From the NCBI RefSeq assembly GCF_900105585.1, contig NZ_FNRT01000002.1, positions 1,240,001-1,304,000 on the forward strand: a stretch of 64,000 nt of DNA, read 5' to 3'. The stretch comes from Nocardioides exalbidus. GTDB taxonomy: Bacteria; Actinomycetota; Actinomycetes; Propionibacteriales; Nocardioidaceae. The notes beneath the pieces are model-generated. The model saw only the letters and a program-made list of their open reading frames with translations, was not told the origin of the DNA and ran no database searches. Made by a program: the position numbers and the translations under genes. The first letter of the stretch is position 1. The number at the start of each line of letters is the position of its first letter. This document shows positions 43,746 through 52,618 of this stretch, piece after piece.

Positions 43746-45262
43746 GAGCCACCGCCCTTCGTGGTGCCGGACCCGTCCTGGTCGTCGTGGGTGCCGCCGT
43801 CGGTCCGGGCCCACCACTCGCGGAAGGACTCCTTCGGCGGGGCAGGCAGGTCGCGGGCCCCGGTCCACCCGGCGGCGGGGCCGGGCAGGCGGCCGGCGGC
43901 GGTGCGACCGCCGGGCAGCGTCGTACGGGAGAAGCGGCCCATGACGCGGCCGGCGAGACCGGAGGCGCGCTCGGCCAGGCCGAGGCGCCTCGCGTCGGAG
44001 AACGTCCATGCCGCGGCCTTCATCGCGACGGCCTCGGCCTTCGGGATCCGGTCGCCGCGGTGGGAGTCGACGACCTGGGCGCGCTGGTCGACCAGCACCG
44101 ACGGGATGTCGATCCGGACCGGGCAGACCTCGAAGCAGGCGCCGCACAGGGAGGAGGCATAGGGCAGCGAGGCGGTCTGCTCGTCGGAGACGCCGTTGAG
44201 CAGCGGGTTGAGGATCGCGCCGATCGGGCCGGGGTAGACCGAGCCGTAGGCGTGCCCGCCGACCCGCTCGTAGACCGGGCAGACGTTGAGGCAGGCCGAG
44301 CAGCGGATGCACCGCAGCGCCTGGCGACCGACGTCGTCGGCGAGCGCACGGGTGCGGCCGTTGTCGAGCAGGACGACGTGCACCTCCTGCGGGCCGTCGC
44401 CCGGCGTCACGCCCGACCACGTCGAGGTGTAGGGATTCATCCGCTCGCCAGTGGACGAGCGCGGCAGCAGCCGGAGCATCGGGTCGAGGTCGCCCCAGGT
44501 CGCGACGACCTTCTCGATGCCCACCACGCTGACCAGCACCTCGGGCAGCGTCAGGCACATCCGGCCGTTGCCCTCGGACTCGACGACGACCAGCGTGCCG
44601 GTGTCGGCGACGGCGAAGTTGGCACCGCTCACGGCGACCTTGGCGCGCAGGAACTTCTCCCGCAGGTGCTCGCGCGCAGCGCCGGCCAGCACGGCCGGCT
44701 CGTCGGTGAGGTCGGCCGGTGCGGGCCGGCCGACGTCGCCCATGCGCCGCAGGAAGATCTCGCGGACCTCCGCCCGGTTGCGGTGGATCGCGGGCACGAG
44801 GATGTGCGAGGGCAGGTCCTCGCCGAGCTGCACGATGAGCTCGGCCAGGTCGGTCTCCCAGGCGGCGATGCCCTCGGCCTCGAGGGCCTCGTTGAGGCCG
44901 ATCTCGCCGGTGGCCATCGACTTCACCTTCACGACCTCGTCGACCCCGTGGCTGTGTGCCACCTGAGCCACGATCGCGCAGGCCTCGGCGGCGTCGCGGG
45001 CCCAGTGGACCGTGGCGCCGGCGCGGGTGAGTGAGGCCTCGAGGGTCTCGAGGTGGGTGGCGAGGTCGCGCAGCGCGGCCTCCTTCACCCCGGCCCCGGC
45101 GAGCCGGAGCTCCTCCCACTCCTCCACCTCGGCCACGACGGCGGCGCGCTTGTCGCGGATGGTGTGGGTGGCGTGCGCGAGGTTGCTGCGCAGCTGGGTG
45201 TCGCCCAGCGCCGCGCGCGCGGCTGTCGGGAAGGCCGGCATGCCGACGAAGGTGCCGCTCAT
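43742..45262 (-). CDS. lutB: Lactate utilization iron-sulfur protein LutB
   Basis: LutB, 506 aa. An N-terminal LUD domain contains VDEVVKVKSMATGEIGLNEA and SGANFAVADTGTLVVVESEG. Two 4Fe-4S cluster motifs follow: CIRCSACLNVCPVYERVGGH near residue 320 and CGACFEVCPVRIDIPS near residue 372. The C-terminal tail is Gly-rich. The ATG at 45262 overlaps the lutA stop, giving coupled translation. Together with lutA and lutC it forms the soluble lactate-oxidising complex; here lactate would come from rhamnose breakdown. Confidence 0.95.
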   Translation of the reverse strand: MSGTFVGMPAFPTAARAALGDTQLRSNLAHATHTIRDKRAAVVAEVEEWEELRLAGAGVKEAALRDLATHLETLEASLTRAGATVHWARDAAEACAIVAQVAHSHGVDEVVKVKSMATGEIGLNEALEAEGIAAWETDLAELIVQLGEDLPSHILVPAIHRNRAEVREIFLRRMGDVGRPAPADLTDEPAVLAGAAREHLREKFLRAKVAVSGANFAVADTGTLVVVESEGNGRMCLTLPEVLVSVVGIEKVVATWGDLDPMLRLLPRSSTGERMNPYTSTWSGVTPGDGPQEVHVVLLDNGRTRALADDVGRQALRCIRCSACLNVCPVYERVGGHAYGSVYPGPIGAILNPLLNGVSDEQTASLPYASSLCGACFEVCPVRIDIPSVLVDQRAQVVDSHRGDRIPKAEAVAMKAAAWTFSDARRLGLAERASGLAGRVMGRFSRTTLPGGRTAAGRLPGPAAGWTGARDLPAPPKESFREWWARTDGGTHDDQDGSGTTKGGGS

Positions 45263-46059
45263 CCCCGGCCGCCCTTCGTGGCGGACTCGGCCCGCTCGCC
45301 GACCGCCGGGCCGCCCGGCTCCGCCTCCGTGCCCTCGGTGCTGGCCAGGATCTCGGCCAGGTGCATGACGCGGACGCCCGCGCGCTGGCGCGAGAGCATG
45401 CCGCCGATGTGCATCAGGCACGAGTTGTCGCCGGCCACGAGCACCTCGGCGCCGGTGTCGCGCACGTGGCGGGCCTTGTCGGCGCCCATCGCGACGGAGG
45501 TGTCGGCGTTCTTGAGGGCGAAGGTGCCGCCGAAGCCGCAGCACTCCTCGGCCTGGGGGAGGTCGACGAGCTGGATGCCGCGGACCGCCTCGAGCAGCCG
45601 GCGCGGCCGCTCGCCGACGCCGAGCATCCGCAGGCTGTGGCAGGTGGGGTGGTAGGTCACCCGGTGCGGGAAGTAGGCGCCGACGTCGGTCACCCCGAGC
45701 ACGTCGACGATGAACTCGGTGAGCTCGTAGGTCCGCGGCGACGTCTCCGCCACGGCGGCCCGGAGCCCGGCGTCGCCCGAGCGCTCGGCGACGAGGGCGT
45801 GCTGGTGGCGCACCGACCCGGCGCAGGAGCCCGACGGCGTCACCACCGCGTCGTACCCCGCGAACGCGTCGACGAAGTTGCGCACCACGGGCACGGCCTC
45901 GTCGAAGTAGCCGGTGTTGACCATCGGCTGCGCGCAGCACGTCTGCGCCCTGGGGAACTCGACGTCGACACCGAGGCGGCGCAGCAGGCGCACGACGGCC
46001 TTCCCCGTGTCGGGGAACATCGCGTCGTTGACGCAGGTGACCTGGAGGGCGACCCTCAC
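45259..46059 (-). CDS. lutA: Lactate utilization protein LutA (CCG-domain)
   Basis: LutA, 266 aa, with two cysteine-rich CCG motifs: CCAQPMVNTGYFDEAV near residue 41 and CCGFGGTFALKNADTSVAMG near residue 170. These bind the unusual iron-sulfur or heterodisulfide-type centre. The start is GTG at 46059 with AAGGA about seven bases upstream. Cotranscribed with lutB and lutC by overlapping stops. An 84-base spacer carrying three 12-nt repeats separates it from the HTH gene, so this part could have its own promoter. Confidence 0.94.
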   Translation of the reverse strand: MRVALQVTCVNDAMFPDTGKAVVRLLRRLGVDVEFPRAQTCCAQPMVNTGYFDEAVPVVRNFVDAFAGYDAVVTPSGSCAGSVRHQHALVAERSGDAGLRAAVAETSPRTYELTEFIVDVLGVTDVGAYFPHRVTYHPTCHSLRMLGVGERPRRLLEAVRGIQLVDLPQAEECCGFGGTFALKNADTSVAMGADKARHVRDTGAEVLVAGDNSCLMHIGGMLSRQRAGVRVMHLAEILASTEGTEAEPGGPAVGERAESATKGGRG

Positions 46060-46081
46060 GTCGCTGTCCTTCCTTCTTGCT

Positions 46082-46117
46082 CGTGCTCTGGTGCTTGCTC
46101 TGGTGCGTGCTCTGGTG
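46082..46117 (-). repeat. Three tandem 12-nt repeats in the lutA leader
   Basis: On the coding strand the units are CACCAGAGCACG, CACCAGAGCAAG and CACCAGAGCACG, exactly adjacent. They lie 23 bases upstream of lutA. Iterated direct repeats near a promoter may be binding sites for a regulator, possibly the small HTH protein just upstream. No protein is likely encoded there. Confidence 0.6.
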
Positions 46118-46143
46118 GTTGCCGTCGTGCTCCCAGTGTGGTG

Positions 46144-46353
46144 CTAGACGAGGCCACGACGCACGGCCCAGACGATCGCCTCGATCGTGGTCTCGCACCC
46201 CAACGTGTCACAGGCGCTGCGCGCCTTGCGGCGGACCGTGCGCTCGGAGATCTCCAGCTTGCGCGCGACGACGTCGATGGTGTCGCCCTCGGCCATCAGC
46301 CGGAGGACACGCAGCTCGTCATCGGCCGGGACGACCTCGCGGGCGTCGGTCAA
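46144..46353 (-). CDS. Small LuxR-type HTH DNA-binding protein (69 aa)
   Basis: Only a DNA-binding domain: LRVLRLMAEGDTIDVVARKL, then EISERTVRRKARSACDTLGC and TTIEAIVWAVRRGLV, the four-helix LuxR/GerE arrangement. No receiver or sensor domain is present. The TTG at 46353 overlaps the rhaB stop (TTGA), so it is coupled to the kinase gene. The position between rhamnose and lactate genes suggests local regulation, but that is inference. A longer frame upstream only overlaps rhaB. Confidence 0.75.
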   Translation of the reverse strand: MTDAREVVPADDELRVLRLMAEGDTIDVVARKLEISERTVRRKARSACDTLGCETTIEAIVWAVRRGLV

Positions 46354-47822
46354 GGTGTCTCCCGGCGCCGATCCGGCTCGTGCCGTCGCAGGTCGTGGGT
46401 CGCGCGCACGAGGGCACGCATCGCGTCCAGGCCGCCGGTGATCGCGCCGGCGGTCCGTCCCTGCACCAGCACGTTGCCGAGGGCGGTCGCCTCGACGGGT
46501 CCGGCGACGACGGGGAGGCCGGTGCGGTCGGCGACGAGCTGGCACAGCAGCTCGTTCTGGCTGCCGCCGCCGACCACGTGGACGACCTCGACCGTCCGGC
46601 CGGACAGGCGGGTCGCGGTGGCCAGCGCGTCGGCGTACGCCACCGCCAGAGACTCGAGGATGCAGCGCACCGTGGTGGCCGCGTCGGTCGGCGGCGCGAC
46701 GTCGTGCTCGGCGCACCAGGCGGCGATGCGGGCGGGCATGTCGCCGGGCGGCACGAAGCGCGGGTCCTGGACGTCGACCACCGGGACGGCGTCGGCCGGC
46801 ACGTCGGCGGCCGCCGCGAGCAGGGCGGTGAGGTCGTCGCGGCCCCAGGTGCGCAGGGTCTCGCTGAGCAGCCAGGTGCCCATGACGTTGGTGAGGAACC
46901 GGATGGTCCCGTCGACGCCGCCCTCGTGGGTGAAGTTCGCCAGCCGGCTCTCCTCGGTGAGGACCGGCTTGTCGAGCTCGAGGCCGACGAGGCCCCACGT
47001 CCCCAGGGAGATGTACGCCGACTCGGGCCGCTCGAACGGCACCCCGACCACGGCCGAGGCGGTGTCGTGCGACCCGACGGCCACCACGGGGAGGCCGGGG
47101 GCACCGACCGCCTCGCCGACCCGGGGAAGCAAGGAACCCACCAGGTCCCCGGGGTCGGCGAGGTCGGTGAACAGGGAGCGCGCGAAGCCGAGCCGCGCGA
47201 GCAGCTCGTCGTCCCACGCGCGGGTCCGGACGTCGAGCAGGCCGGTGGTCGAGGCGTTGGTGCGCTCGGTGCGCTCGACGCCGGTGAGCCAGTAGGCCAG
47301 CAGGTCCGGGACGAGCAGCAGCCGGTCGGCGTCGCGGTGCCACGGGTCGGCGGCGAGCTGGAAGACCGTGTTGAACGGCAGGAACTGCAGGCCGTTGCGG
47401 GCGTAGAGCTCGTCGGCGGCGACGACGTCGTGGACGATCGCCGGGCCGGCCTCGCCACGCGCCTCGTCGCGGTAGTGGAACGGCTGGCCGAGCAGCCGCC
47501 CGTCGCGCAGCAGGCCGTGGTCGACCGCCCAGCTGTCGATGCCGACGCTGGCCAGCCGGCCCGCCGGGGTCTCGGCGGCGAGCCGGACGGCCGCGCCGAG
47601 CCCGGCGAGGGACTGGCGGTAGAGCTCGAGCAGGTTCCAGTGCAGGCCGTCGGGCGTGCGGACCGGGTCGTTGCCGAACCGTGCCGCGGCCGTCAGGCGG
47701 AGCACGCCCGGGCCGACCTCGCCCAGCATCACCCGGCCGCTCGACGCCCCGAGGTCGATCGCGGCGACGCTGACGGGCGGTGGTGTCGAGGTCGCCCCGG
47801 GCGTCACCGCAGGCTGGGTCAT
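46350..47822 (-). CDS. rhaB: Rhamnulokinase RhaB
   Basis: FGGY-family kinase, 490 aa, phosphorylates L-rhamnulose. Features: AAIDLGASSGRVMLGEVGPG near the start for the phosphate site, VGIDSWAVDHGLLRDGRLLG with the catalytic Asp area, and VVHVVGGGSQNELLCQLVAD then VAGPVEATALGNVLVQG in the C-terminal ATPase lobe. SSGR and GIDSWAVDHG are typical of RhaB rather than glycerol or xylulose kinases. The ATG overlaps the aldolase/dehydrogenase stop (ATGA). Confidence 0.95.
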   Translation of the reverse strand: MTQPAVTPGATSTPPPVSVAAIDLGASSGRVMLGEVGPGVLRLTAAARFGNDPVRTPDGLHWNLLELYRQSLAGLGAAVRLAAETPAGRLASVGIDSWAVDHGLLRDGRLLGQPFHYRDEARGEAGPAIVHDVVAADELYARNGLQFLPFNTVFQLAADPWHRDADRLLLVPDLLAYWLTGVERTERTNASTTGLLDVRTRAWDDELLARLGFARSLFTDLADPGDLVGSLLPRVGEAVGAPGLPVVAVGSHDTASAVVGVPFERPESAYISLGTWGLVGLELDKPVLTEESRLANFTHEGGVDGTIRFLTNVMGTWLLSETLRTWGRDDLTALLAAAADVPADAVPVVDVQDPRFVPPGDMPARIAAWCAEHDVAPPTDAATTVRCILESLAVAYADALATATRLSGRTVEVVHVVGGGSQNELLCQLVADRTGLPVVAGPVEATALGNVLVQGRTAGAITGGLDAMRALVRATHDLRRHEPDRRRETP

Positions 47823-49861
47823 CGCAGGAAGGCCGCTGCCACGCCGGCGTCGACGGGGATGTGCAGGCCGGTGGTGTGGCTCAGCTCGTCGGTGCAGAGC
47901 ACGAAGACCGCGTTGGCGATGTTGTCCGGCAGCACCTCGCGCTTGAGGATCGTGCGCTGCGCGTAGAACTTGCCGAGGTCCTCCTCCTCCACGCCGTAGA
48001 CCGCGGCGCGGTTGGCACCCCAGCCGGAGGCGAAGATGCCGGAGCCCTGGACGACGCCGTCGGGGTTCACGCCGTTGACCTTGATGCCGTGCTCGCCGAG
48101 CTCGGCCGCGAGGAGGCGGACCTGGTGGGCCTGGTCGGCCTTGGCAGCGCCGTAGGCGACGTTGTTGGGGCCCGCGAAGATCGAGTTCTTCGAGGAGATG
48201 TAGACGATGTCGCCGCCCATCGCCTGCTCGATCATCGCCTTGGCGGTGGCCTTGGCGACGAGGAACGAGCCCTTCGCCATCACGTCGTGCTGGAGGTCCC
48301 AGTCCTTCTCGGTGGTCTCGAGCAGCGAGCGCGAGAGCGAGAGGCCGGCGTTGTTGACGACGAGGTCGACGCCACCGAACGCCAGGACGGTCGCGTCGAC
48401 GGCAGCCTGGACGGCAGCCTCGTCGGAGACGTCGACCTTCACGCCGACGGCGACGTCGGACGAGCCGATCTCCGCGGCCGCGGCCTGCGCCTTCGCCAGG
48501 TCGAGGTCGGCGATGACGACGGCCGCGCCCTCGGCAGCGAGCTTCTTCGCGGTGGCCAGGCCGATGCCCGACGCCGCGCCCGTGACCAGCGCGACGCGGG
48601 TCGCGAGCGGCTTGGGCTTCGGCATCCGCTGGAGCTTGGCCTCCTCGAGCGCCCAGTACTCGATCCGGAACTTCTCCGACTCGTCGATGGGGGCGTACGT
48701 CGACAGGCCCTCGGCGCCGCGCATCACGTTGATCGCGTTGACGTAGAACTCGCCGGCGACACGGGCGGTCTGCTTGTCCTTGCCGAAGCTGAACATGCCG
48801 ACGCCGGGCACCAGCACGATGAGCGGGTCCTTGCCGCGGATCGCCGGGCTGTCGGGGGTGGCGTTGCGGTCGTAGTAGCCCTGGTAGTCCTCGCGGTAGG
48901 ACACCGCGAGCTCCTGGAGCCGGGCGATGCTGTCCTCGACCGAGGCGGCCGCCGGCAGGTCGAGCACGAGCGGCTTCACCTTGGTGCGGAGGAAGTGGTC
49001 GGGGCACGACGTGCCGAGCTCGCCGAGGCGGGGGTGCTCGGCGTGGGCGAGGAAGTGCAGCACCTCGTCGGAGTCGGTGAAGTGACCGACCATCGGGCGG
49101 TCGGCCGAGGCGATGCCGCGGATCGTGGGGGCCAGGGCCGCGGCCTTCGCGCGGCGCTCGGCCTCCGGGAGGGCGGCGTACCCCTCGAGCGCGGGACCGA
49201 ACGGCTCCGCCTTCGAGTGCTCCGCGATGTAGGCGGCGGCGGTGTCGATGATCCAGAGGCCGTTGGTCTCGGCCTCCTCGCTGGTGTCGCCCCAGGCGGT
49301 GATGCCGTGGCCGCCGAGGATGCAGCCGCGCGCCTGCGGGTTCTTCTCCTTGATCTCGGCGATGTCGAGGCCGAGCTGGAAGCCGGGCCGGCGCCACGGC
49401 ACCCAGACGACCTGGTCGCCGAAGATCGTGCTGGTGAGCTCCTGGCCGTCGGCCGCGGTCGCGATCGCGATGCCGGAGTCGGGGTGCAGGTGGTCGACGT
49501 GCGCGGCGTCGACGAGGCCGTGCATGGCGGTGTCGATCGACGGCGCGGCGCCGCCCTTGCCGTGCAGGCAGTAGTCGAACGCGGCGACCATCTCGTCCTC
49601 GCGCTCGACGCCCGGGTAGACGTCGACGAGGGCGCGCATCCGGTCCAGGCGCAGCACCGCGAGCCCCGCGGGGGTCAGCGTGCCAAGGTCACCACCGGAG
49701 CCCTTCACCCACAGCAGCTCGACGTCCTCGCCGGTGACGGGGTCGGTCTCGGTGCCCTTGGCGGAGGTGTTGCCGCCGGCGTAGTTGGTGTTCTTCGGGT
49801 CGGCGCCCAGCCGGTTCGAGCGCTCGACGAGAGCAGCGACGGTGGGGTTGAGGTCACTCAC
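47819..49861 (-). CDS. Bifunctional rhamnulose-1-phosphate aldolase / lactaldehyde dehydrogenase
   Basis: Fusion protein of 680 aa. The first ~400 residues are a class II aldolase with NTNYAGGNTSAKGTE, zinc-binding HVDHLHPDSGIAIATAADGQ and ILGGHGITAWGDTSEEAETN. The last ~260 residues are a short-chain dehydrogenase with the nucleotide motif ALVTGAASGIGLATAKKLAA, NNAGLSLSRSLLETTE and the YGAAKADQAHQV active-site Tyr and Lys. This RhaEW-type arrangement splits rhamnulose-1-phosphate to DHAP and lactaldehyde and oxidises the latter to lactate. It is coupled to rhaB by ATGA and follows rhaI by 41 bases. Confidence 0.94.
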   Translation of the reverse strand: MSDLNPTVAALVERSNRLGADPKNTNYAGGNTSAKGTETDPVTGEDVELLWVKGSGGDLGTLTPAGLAVLRLDRMRALVDVYPGVEREDEMVAAFDYCLHGKGGAAPSIDTAMHGLVDAAHVDHLHPDSGIAIATAADGQELTSTIFGDQVVWVPWRRPGFQLGLDIAEIKEKNPQARGCILGGHGITAWGDTSEEAETNGLWIIDTAAAYIAEHSKAEPFGPALEGYAALPEAERRAKAAALAPTIRGIASADRPMVGHFTDSDEVLHFLAHAEHPRLGELGTSCPDHFLRTKVKPLVLDLPAAASVEDSIARLQELAVSYREDYQGYYDRNATPDSPAIRGKDPLIVLVPGVGMFSFGKDKQTARVAGEFYVNAINVMRGAEGLSTYAPIDESEKFRIEYWALEEAKLQRMPKPKPLATRVALVTGAASGIGLATAKKLAAEGAAVVIADLDLAKAQAAAAEIGSSDVAVGVKVDVSDEAAVQAAVDATVLAFGGVDLVVNNAGLSLSRSLLETTEKDWDLQHDVMAKGSFLVAKATAKAMIEQAMGGDIVYISSKNSIFAGPNNVAYGAAKADQAHQVRLLAAELGEHGIKVNGVNPDGVVQGSGIFASGWGANRAAVYGVEEEDLGKFYAQRTILKREVLPDNIANAVFVLCTDELSHTTGLHIPVDAGVAAAFLR

Positions 49862-49901
49862 GGTGCGGGATCCTTCTGATGGGTGTGGGTGAGGGAGGGG
49901 A

Positions 49902-51080
49902 TCAGGTCCAGCTGAGCTGGGCGCCGCCGACGCGGTCGGCCTCGATCTGCTCCTGGTAGCCCGACGCCAGGTAGGCGCGCATCGGGTCGGCGGGCAGGCC
50001 GCGCTCCTCGCGCCAGGCGGCGAGCTCGGCGCGGACGTCGGTGTAGAAGGCGTCCATGAAGATCTCGTTGGCGCGCAGCACGTCGCCGTCGGAGCGGGCC
50101 ACGTCGAGCGCCTCGGTGTCGAGGAGCAGCGCGCGGGCGGTCATCTCCTGCACGTTGAGCACCGAGCGGATCTGGCCGGGGATCTTGGCCTCGATGTTGT
50201 GGCACTGGTCGAGCATCAGCGCGACGTCGTTGGGCGTGCCGTCGGCCTGGTGGCCGAAGCCGCCGCCGCGGATGACCTCGACCATGATCCGGAACAGCTG
50301 GAACGGGTCGGCCGCGCCCACGATGAGGTCGTCGTCGGCGTAGAAGCGGCTGTTGAAGTCGAACGAGCCGAGCTTCCCCAGGCGCAGGAGCTGGGCGACG
50401 ATGAACTCGATGTTGGTGCCGGGCGCGTGGTGGCCGGTGTCGAGGCACACCATCGCGCGGTCGCCGAGGGCGGCCACGTGGGCGTACGACGTGCCCCAGT
50501 CCGGGACGTCGGTGTGGTAGAACGCCGGCTCGAAGAACTTGTACTCCAGCACCAGCCGCTGGTCGTCGGAGAGCTGGTCGTAGATCGTGCGCAGGCCCTC
50601 CGCGAGGCGGTCCTGGCGGGCACGGATGTCGCCCTGGCCGGGGTAGTTGGTGCCCTCGGCGAGCCAGATCTTGAGGTCGCGCGAACCGGTCAGGTTCATC
50701 ACCTCGATGCACGCGAGGTGGTGGTCGATCGCCTTCTGGCGGATCCGCCTGTCCGTGTGGGTGAGCGCGCCGAGCTTGTAGTCGTCGTCCTGGAACGTGT
50801 TGGAGTTGATCGTCCCGAGCGCGACGCCCTGCTCCTTGGCGTACGTCGCCAGCGCACCGAAGTCGTCGACCTGGTCCCACGGGATGTGGAGCGCAACGCT
50901 CGGCGCGAGGCCCGTGAAGCGGTGGACCGCCGCGGCGTCGGAGATCTTCTCCTCCACCGAGCGCGGGGTGCCGGCGGAGCCGAAGACCTTGAAGCGCGTG
51001 CCGGAGTTGCCGTAGGCCCAGGACGGGACCTCGATCGCGAGGTCGCCGAGCCGGTCGCTGATGTCGGAGAAGGAAGTCAT
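49902..51080 (-). CDS. rhaI: L-rhamnose isomerase RhaI
   Basis: Xylose-isomerase-like TIM barrel, 392 aa. Signatures: EVPSWAYGNSGTRFKVFGSA at the N-terminus, LEYKFFEPAFYHTDVPDWGT, CLDTGHHAPGTNIEFIVAQL and LRLGKLGSFDFNSRFYADDD, which carry the metal ligands (Glu, His, Asp) of RhaI-type rhamnose isomerases. It makes L-rhamnulose. The ATG at 51080 overlaps the rhaM stop. The longer frame to 51788 is a shadow of rhaM and rhaS. Confidence 0.94.
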   Translation of the reverse strand: MTSFSDISDRLGDLAIEVPSWAYGNSGTRFKVFGSAGTPRSVEEKISDAAAVHRFTGLAPSVALHIPWDQVDDFGALATYAKEQGVALGTINSNTFQDDDYKLGALTHTDRRIRQKAIDHHLACIEVMNLTGSRDLKIWLAEGTNYPGQGDIRARQDRLAEGLRTIYDQLSDDQRLVLEYKFFEPAFYHTDVPDWGTSYAHVAALGDRAMVCLDTGHHAPGTNIEFIVAQLLRLGKLGSFDFNSRFYADDDLIVGAADPFQLFRIMVEVIRGGGFGHQADGTPNDVALMLDQCHNIEAKIPGQIRSVLNVQEMTARALLLDTEALDVARSDGDVLRANEIFMDAFYTDVRAELAAWREERGLPADPMRAYLASGYQEQIEADRVGGAQLSWT

Positions 51081-51475
51081 CACTGGTCCTGAGCTGTGTC
51101 TGTGGGATGGGCGGCGGGTGCTGCCGCGGGTGGAGGGGTGCTGAGGGCGGCGAGCTGGTCCTCGAGGTGGAAGACCTCGGTCAGCTGCCAGAAGCCCTGG
51201 TCGGGCGGGAGGTCGAGGTCCTCGAAGAACTCGGCCATCTCCGCCTGCCAGCGGGCGTTCACGTCGGTGCGGGCCATGCCTGCCTGTGCGGCGGCCAGGT
51301 CGGGCGTCTCGAGGTAGCCCACGAGGAGGCCGTCGTCGCGCAGGAAGAGGGAGTAGTCGTGCCAGCCGGTGTCGTGGAGGGCCTGGAGCATGTCCGGCCA
51401 CACGGCTGCGTGGCGCTCGGCGTACTCCTCCATCCGGTCCTTCCTGACCTGGAGGGTGAAGCAGACGCGGTGCAT
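51080..51475 (-). CDS. rhaM: L-rhamnose mutarotase RhaM
   Basis: Small enzyme, 131 aa, interconverts rhamnose anomers. The hallmark is HRVCFTLQVRKDRMEEYAER then HAAVWPDMLQALHDTGWHDY near the start, and FEDLDLPPDQGFWQLTEVFH near residue 90. About 25 extra residues, Ala/Pro-rich, follow the family domain. It lies between the transporter binding protein and the isomerase, which is a common order. Confidence 0.94.
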   Translation of the reverse strand: MHRVCFTLQVRKDRMEEYAERHAAVWPDMLQALHDTGWHDYSLFLRDDGLLVGYLETPDLAAAQAGMARTDVNARWQAEMAEFFEDLDLPPDQGFWQLTEVFHLEDQLAALSTPPPAAAPAAHPTDTAQDQ

Positions 51476-51502
51476 CGAGGGTCCTGTTCGGTGGGTGGTG
51501 CT

Positions 51503-51542
51503 CCCGGGGCCGTCGGCGGCTGGACGGGCCGACGGCCCCGGG
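51503..51542 (-). other. Strong intercistronic hairpin after rhaS
   Basis: A perfect 15-bp GC-rich stem (51503-51517 with 51528-51542) and a ten-base loop lie 10 bases after the rhaS stop. It is probably an RNA-stabilising or partial-termination element that raises binding-protein yield relative to downstream genes. Confidence 0.6.
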
Positions 51543-51552
51543 ACGGGGGCGA

Positions 51553-52599
51553 TCAGAAGTCGAAGTCGCCGATGTTGTCCGCGTCGAACGTGTAGGGCTC
51601 GCCGAGCAGGACGACGCCGTCGGCGCCGACCTCGAAGGAGCCGAGGTCGCCGGCCTCGAAGGAGTCGCCCTCCTCGCCGGAGATGTCACCGTCGACCAGC
51701 GCCTGCGCGGCGTAGGTGGCCAGGTAGCCCAGGTCGCCCGGGTTCCACAGCGCGAACGCGGTGACGGTGCCGTCCTCGACGTACTCACGCATCTGGTTCG
51801 GGGTGCCGAGGCCGGTCAGCGCGACCTTGCCCTTGTACTGGCTGTCGGAGAGGTAGCGCGCCGCGGCGGCGATGCCGACCGTGGTGGGCGAGATGATGCC
51901 CTTGAGGTTCGGGTGGTTCTGCAGCAGCGCCTCGGTCTGGTCGAAGGACTTCTGGTCGTCGTCGTCGCCGTAGACCGTGTCGACGAGCTCGATGTCGGCG
52001 TAGTCGGGGTTGTCGGCGAGCTCCTGCTCCATGGTCTCGATCCACGCGTTCTGGTTGGTCGCGTTGGCCGAGGCGGAGAGGATCGCGATCTCGCCCTTGC
52101 CGCCGATCTGGTCGGCGACGAGCTCGAGCTGCTTGGTGGCGATGCCCTCGGCGGTGGCCTGGTTGATGAACAGGTCGCGGCAGTCGGGGTTGGTGTCGGC
52201 GTCGAAGGTGATCACCTTGACGTCGGCGCTGCGGGCCTCGTCGATCGCGTCGCACAGGGCGTCGGGGTCGTTGGCCGAGAGCAGGAGGGCGCTCTTGCCC
52301 TGCTGCGCGACGGTGTTGATGTAGGACACCTGGGCGTCGGGGCTCGCGGTGTCGGGACCGACCTCCTCGAACTCGGCGCCGATCTCGTCGGCGGCCTTCT
52401 CCGCACCGTCGGTGCTGGTGTCGAAGTAGGCGTTGCCGAGGTTCTTCGGGAGCATCGTGATGCTCAGGTCGCCGCCGCCGCCGCTGCCGCCGTCGGCGGA
52501 GCCGCCGTCGCCGTTGTCGTCGCTGCCACAGGCGGCGAGCGAGAAGGTCGCGGTGAGCAGGAGCGCGGCGATGGCCGTGGACCGCTTCTGGATCTTCAT
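51553..52599 (-). CDS. rhaS: Rhamnose ABC transporter substrate-binding lipoprotein RhaS
   Basis: Periplasmic-binding-protein family, 348 aa. The lipoprotein signal ends LAACGSDD, with a Gly/Asp-rich linker before the mature domain. The sugar-binding type 1 fold includes MLPKNLGNAYFDTSTDGAEK, ALLLSANDPDALCDAIDEAR and GIISPTTVGIAAAARYLSDS, matching rhamnose or autoinducer-type binding proteins. The ATG at 52599 has GAAAGG about 7 bases upstream. It follows rhaQ. Confidence 0.94.
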   Translation of the reverse strand: MKIQKRSTAIAALLLTATFSLAACGSDDNGDGGSADGGSGGGGDLSITMLPKNLGNAYFDTSTDGAEKAADEIGAEFEEVGPDTASPDAQVSYINTVAQQGKSALLLSANDPDALCDAIDEARSADVKVITFDADTNPDCRDLFINQATAEGIATKQLELVADQIGGKGEIAILSASANATNQNAWIETMEQELADNPDYADIELVDTVYGDDDDQKSFDQTEALLQNHPNLKGIISPTTVGIAAAARYLSDSQYKGKVALTGLGTPNQMREYVEDGTVTAFALWNPGDLGYLATYAAQALVDGDISGEEGDSFEAGDLGSFEVGADGVVLLGEPYTFDADNIGDFDF

Positions 52600-52618
52600 C
52601 TGTCTACCTTTCGGATGT

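Noticed and set aside
46060..46198. Small protein or lutB extension upstream of lutA, translated from the 12-nt repeats
   Set aside because: The frame reads His-Gln-Ser-Thr-type repeats without a ribosome binding site, and lutA begins correctly with GTG at 46059.
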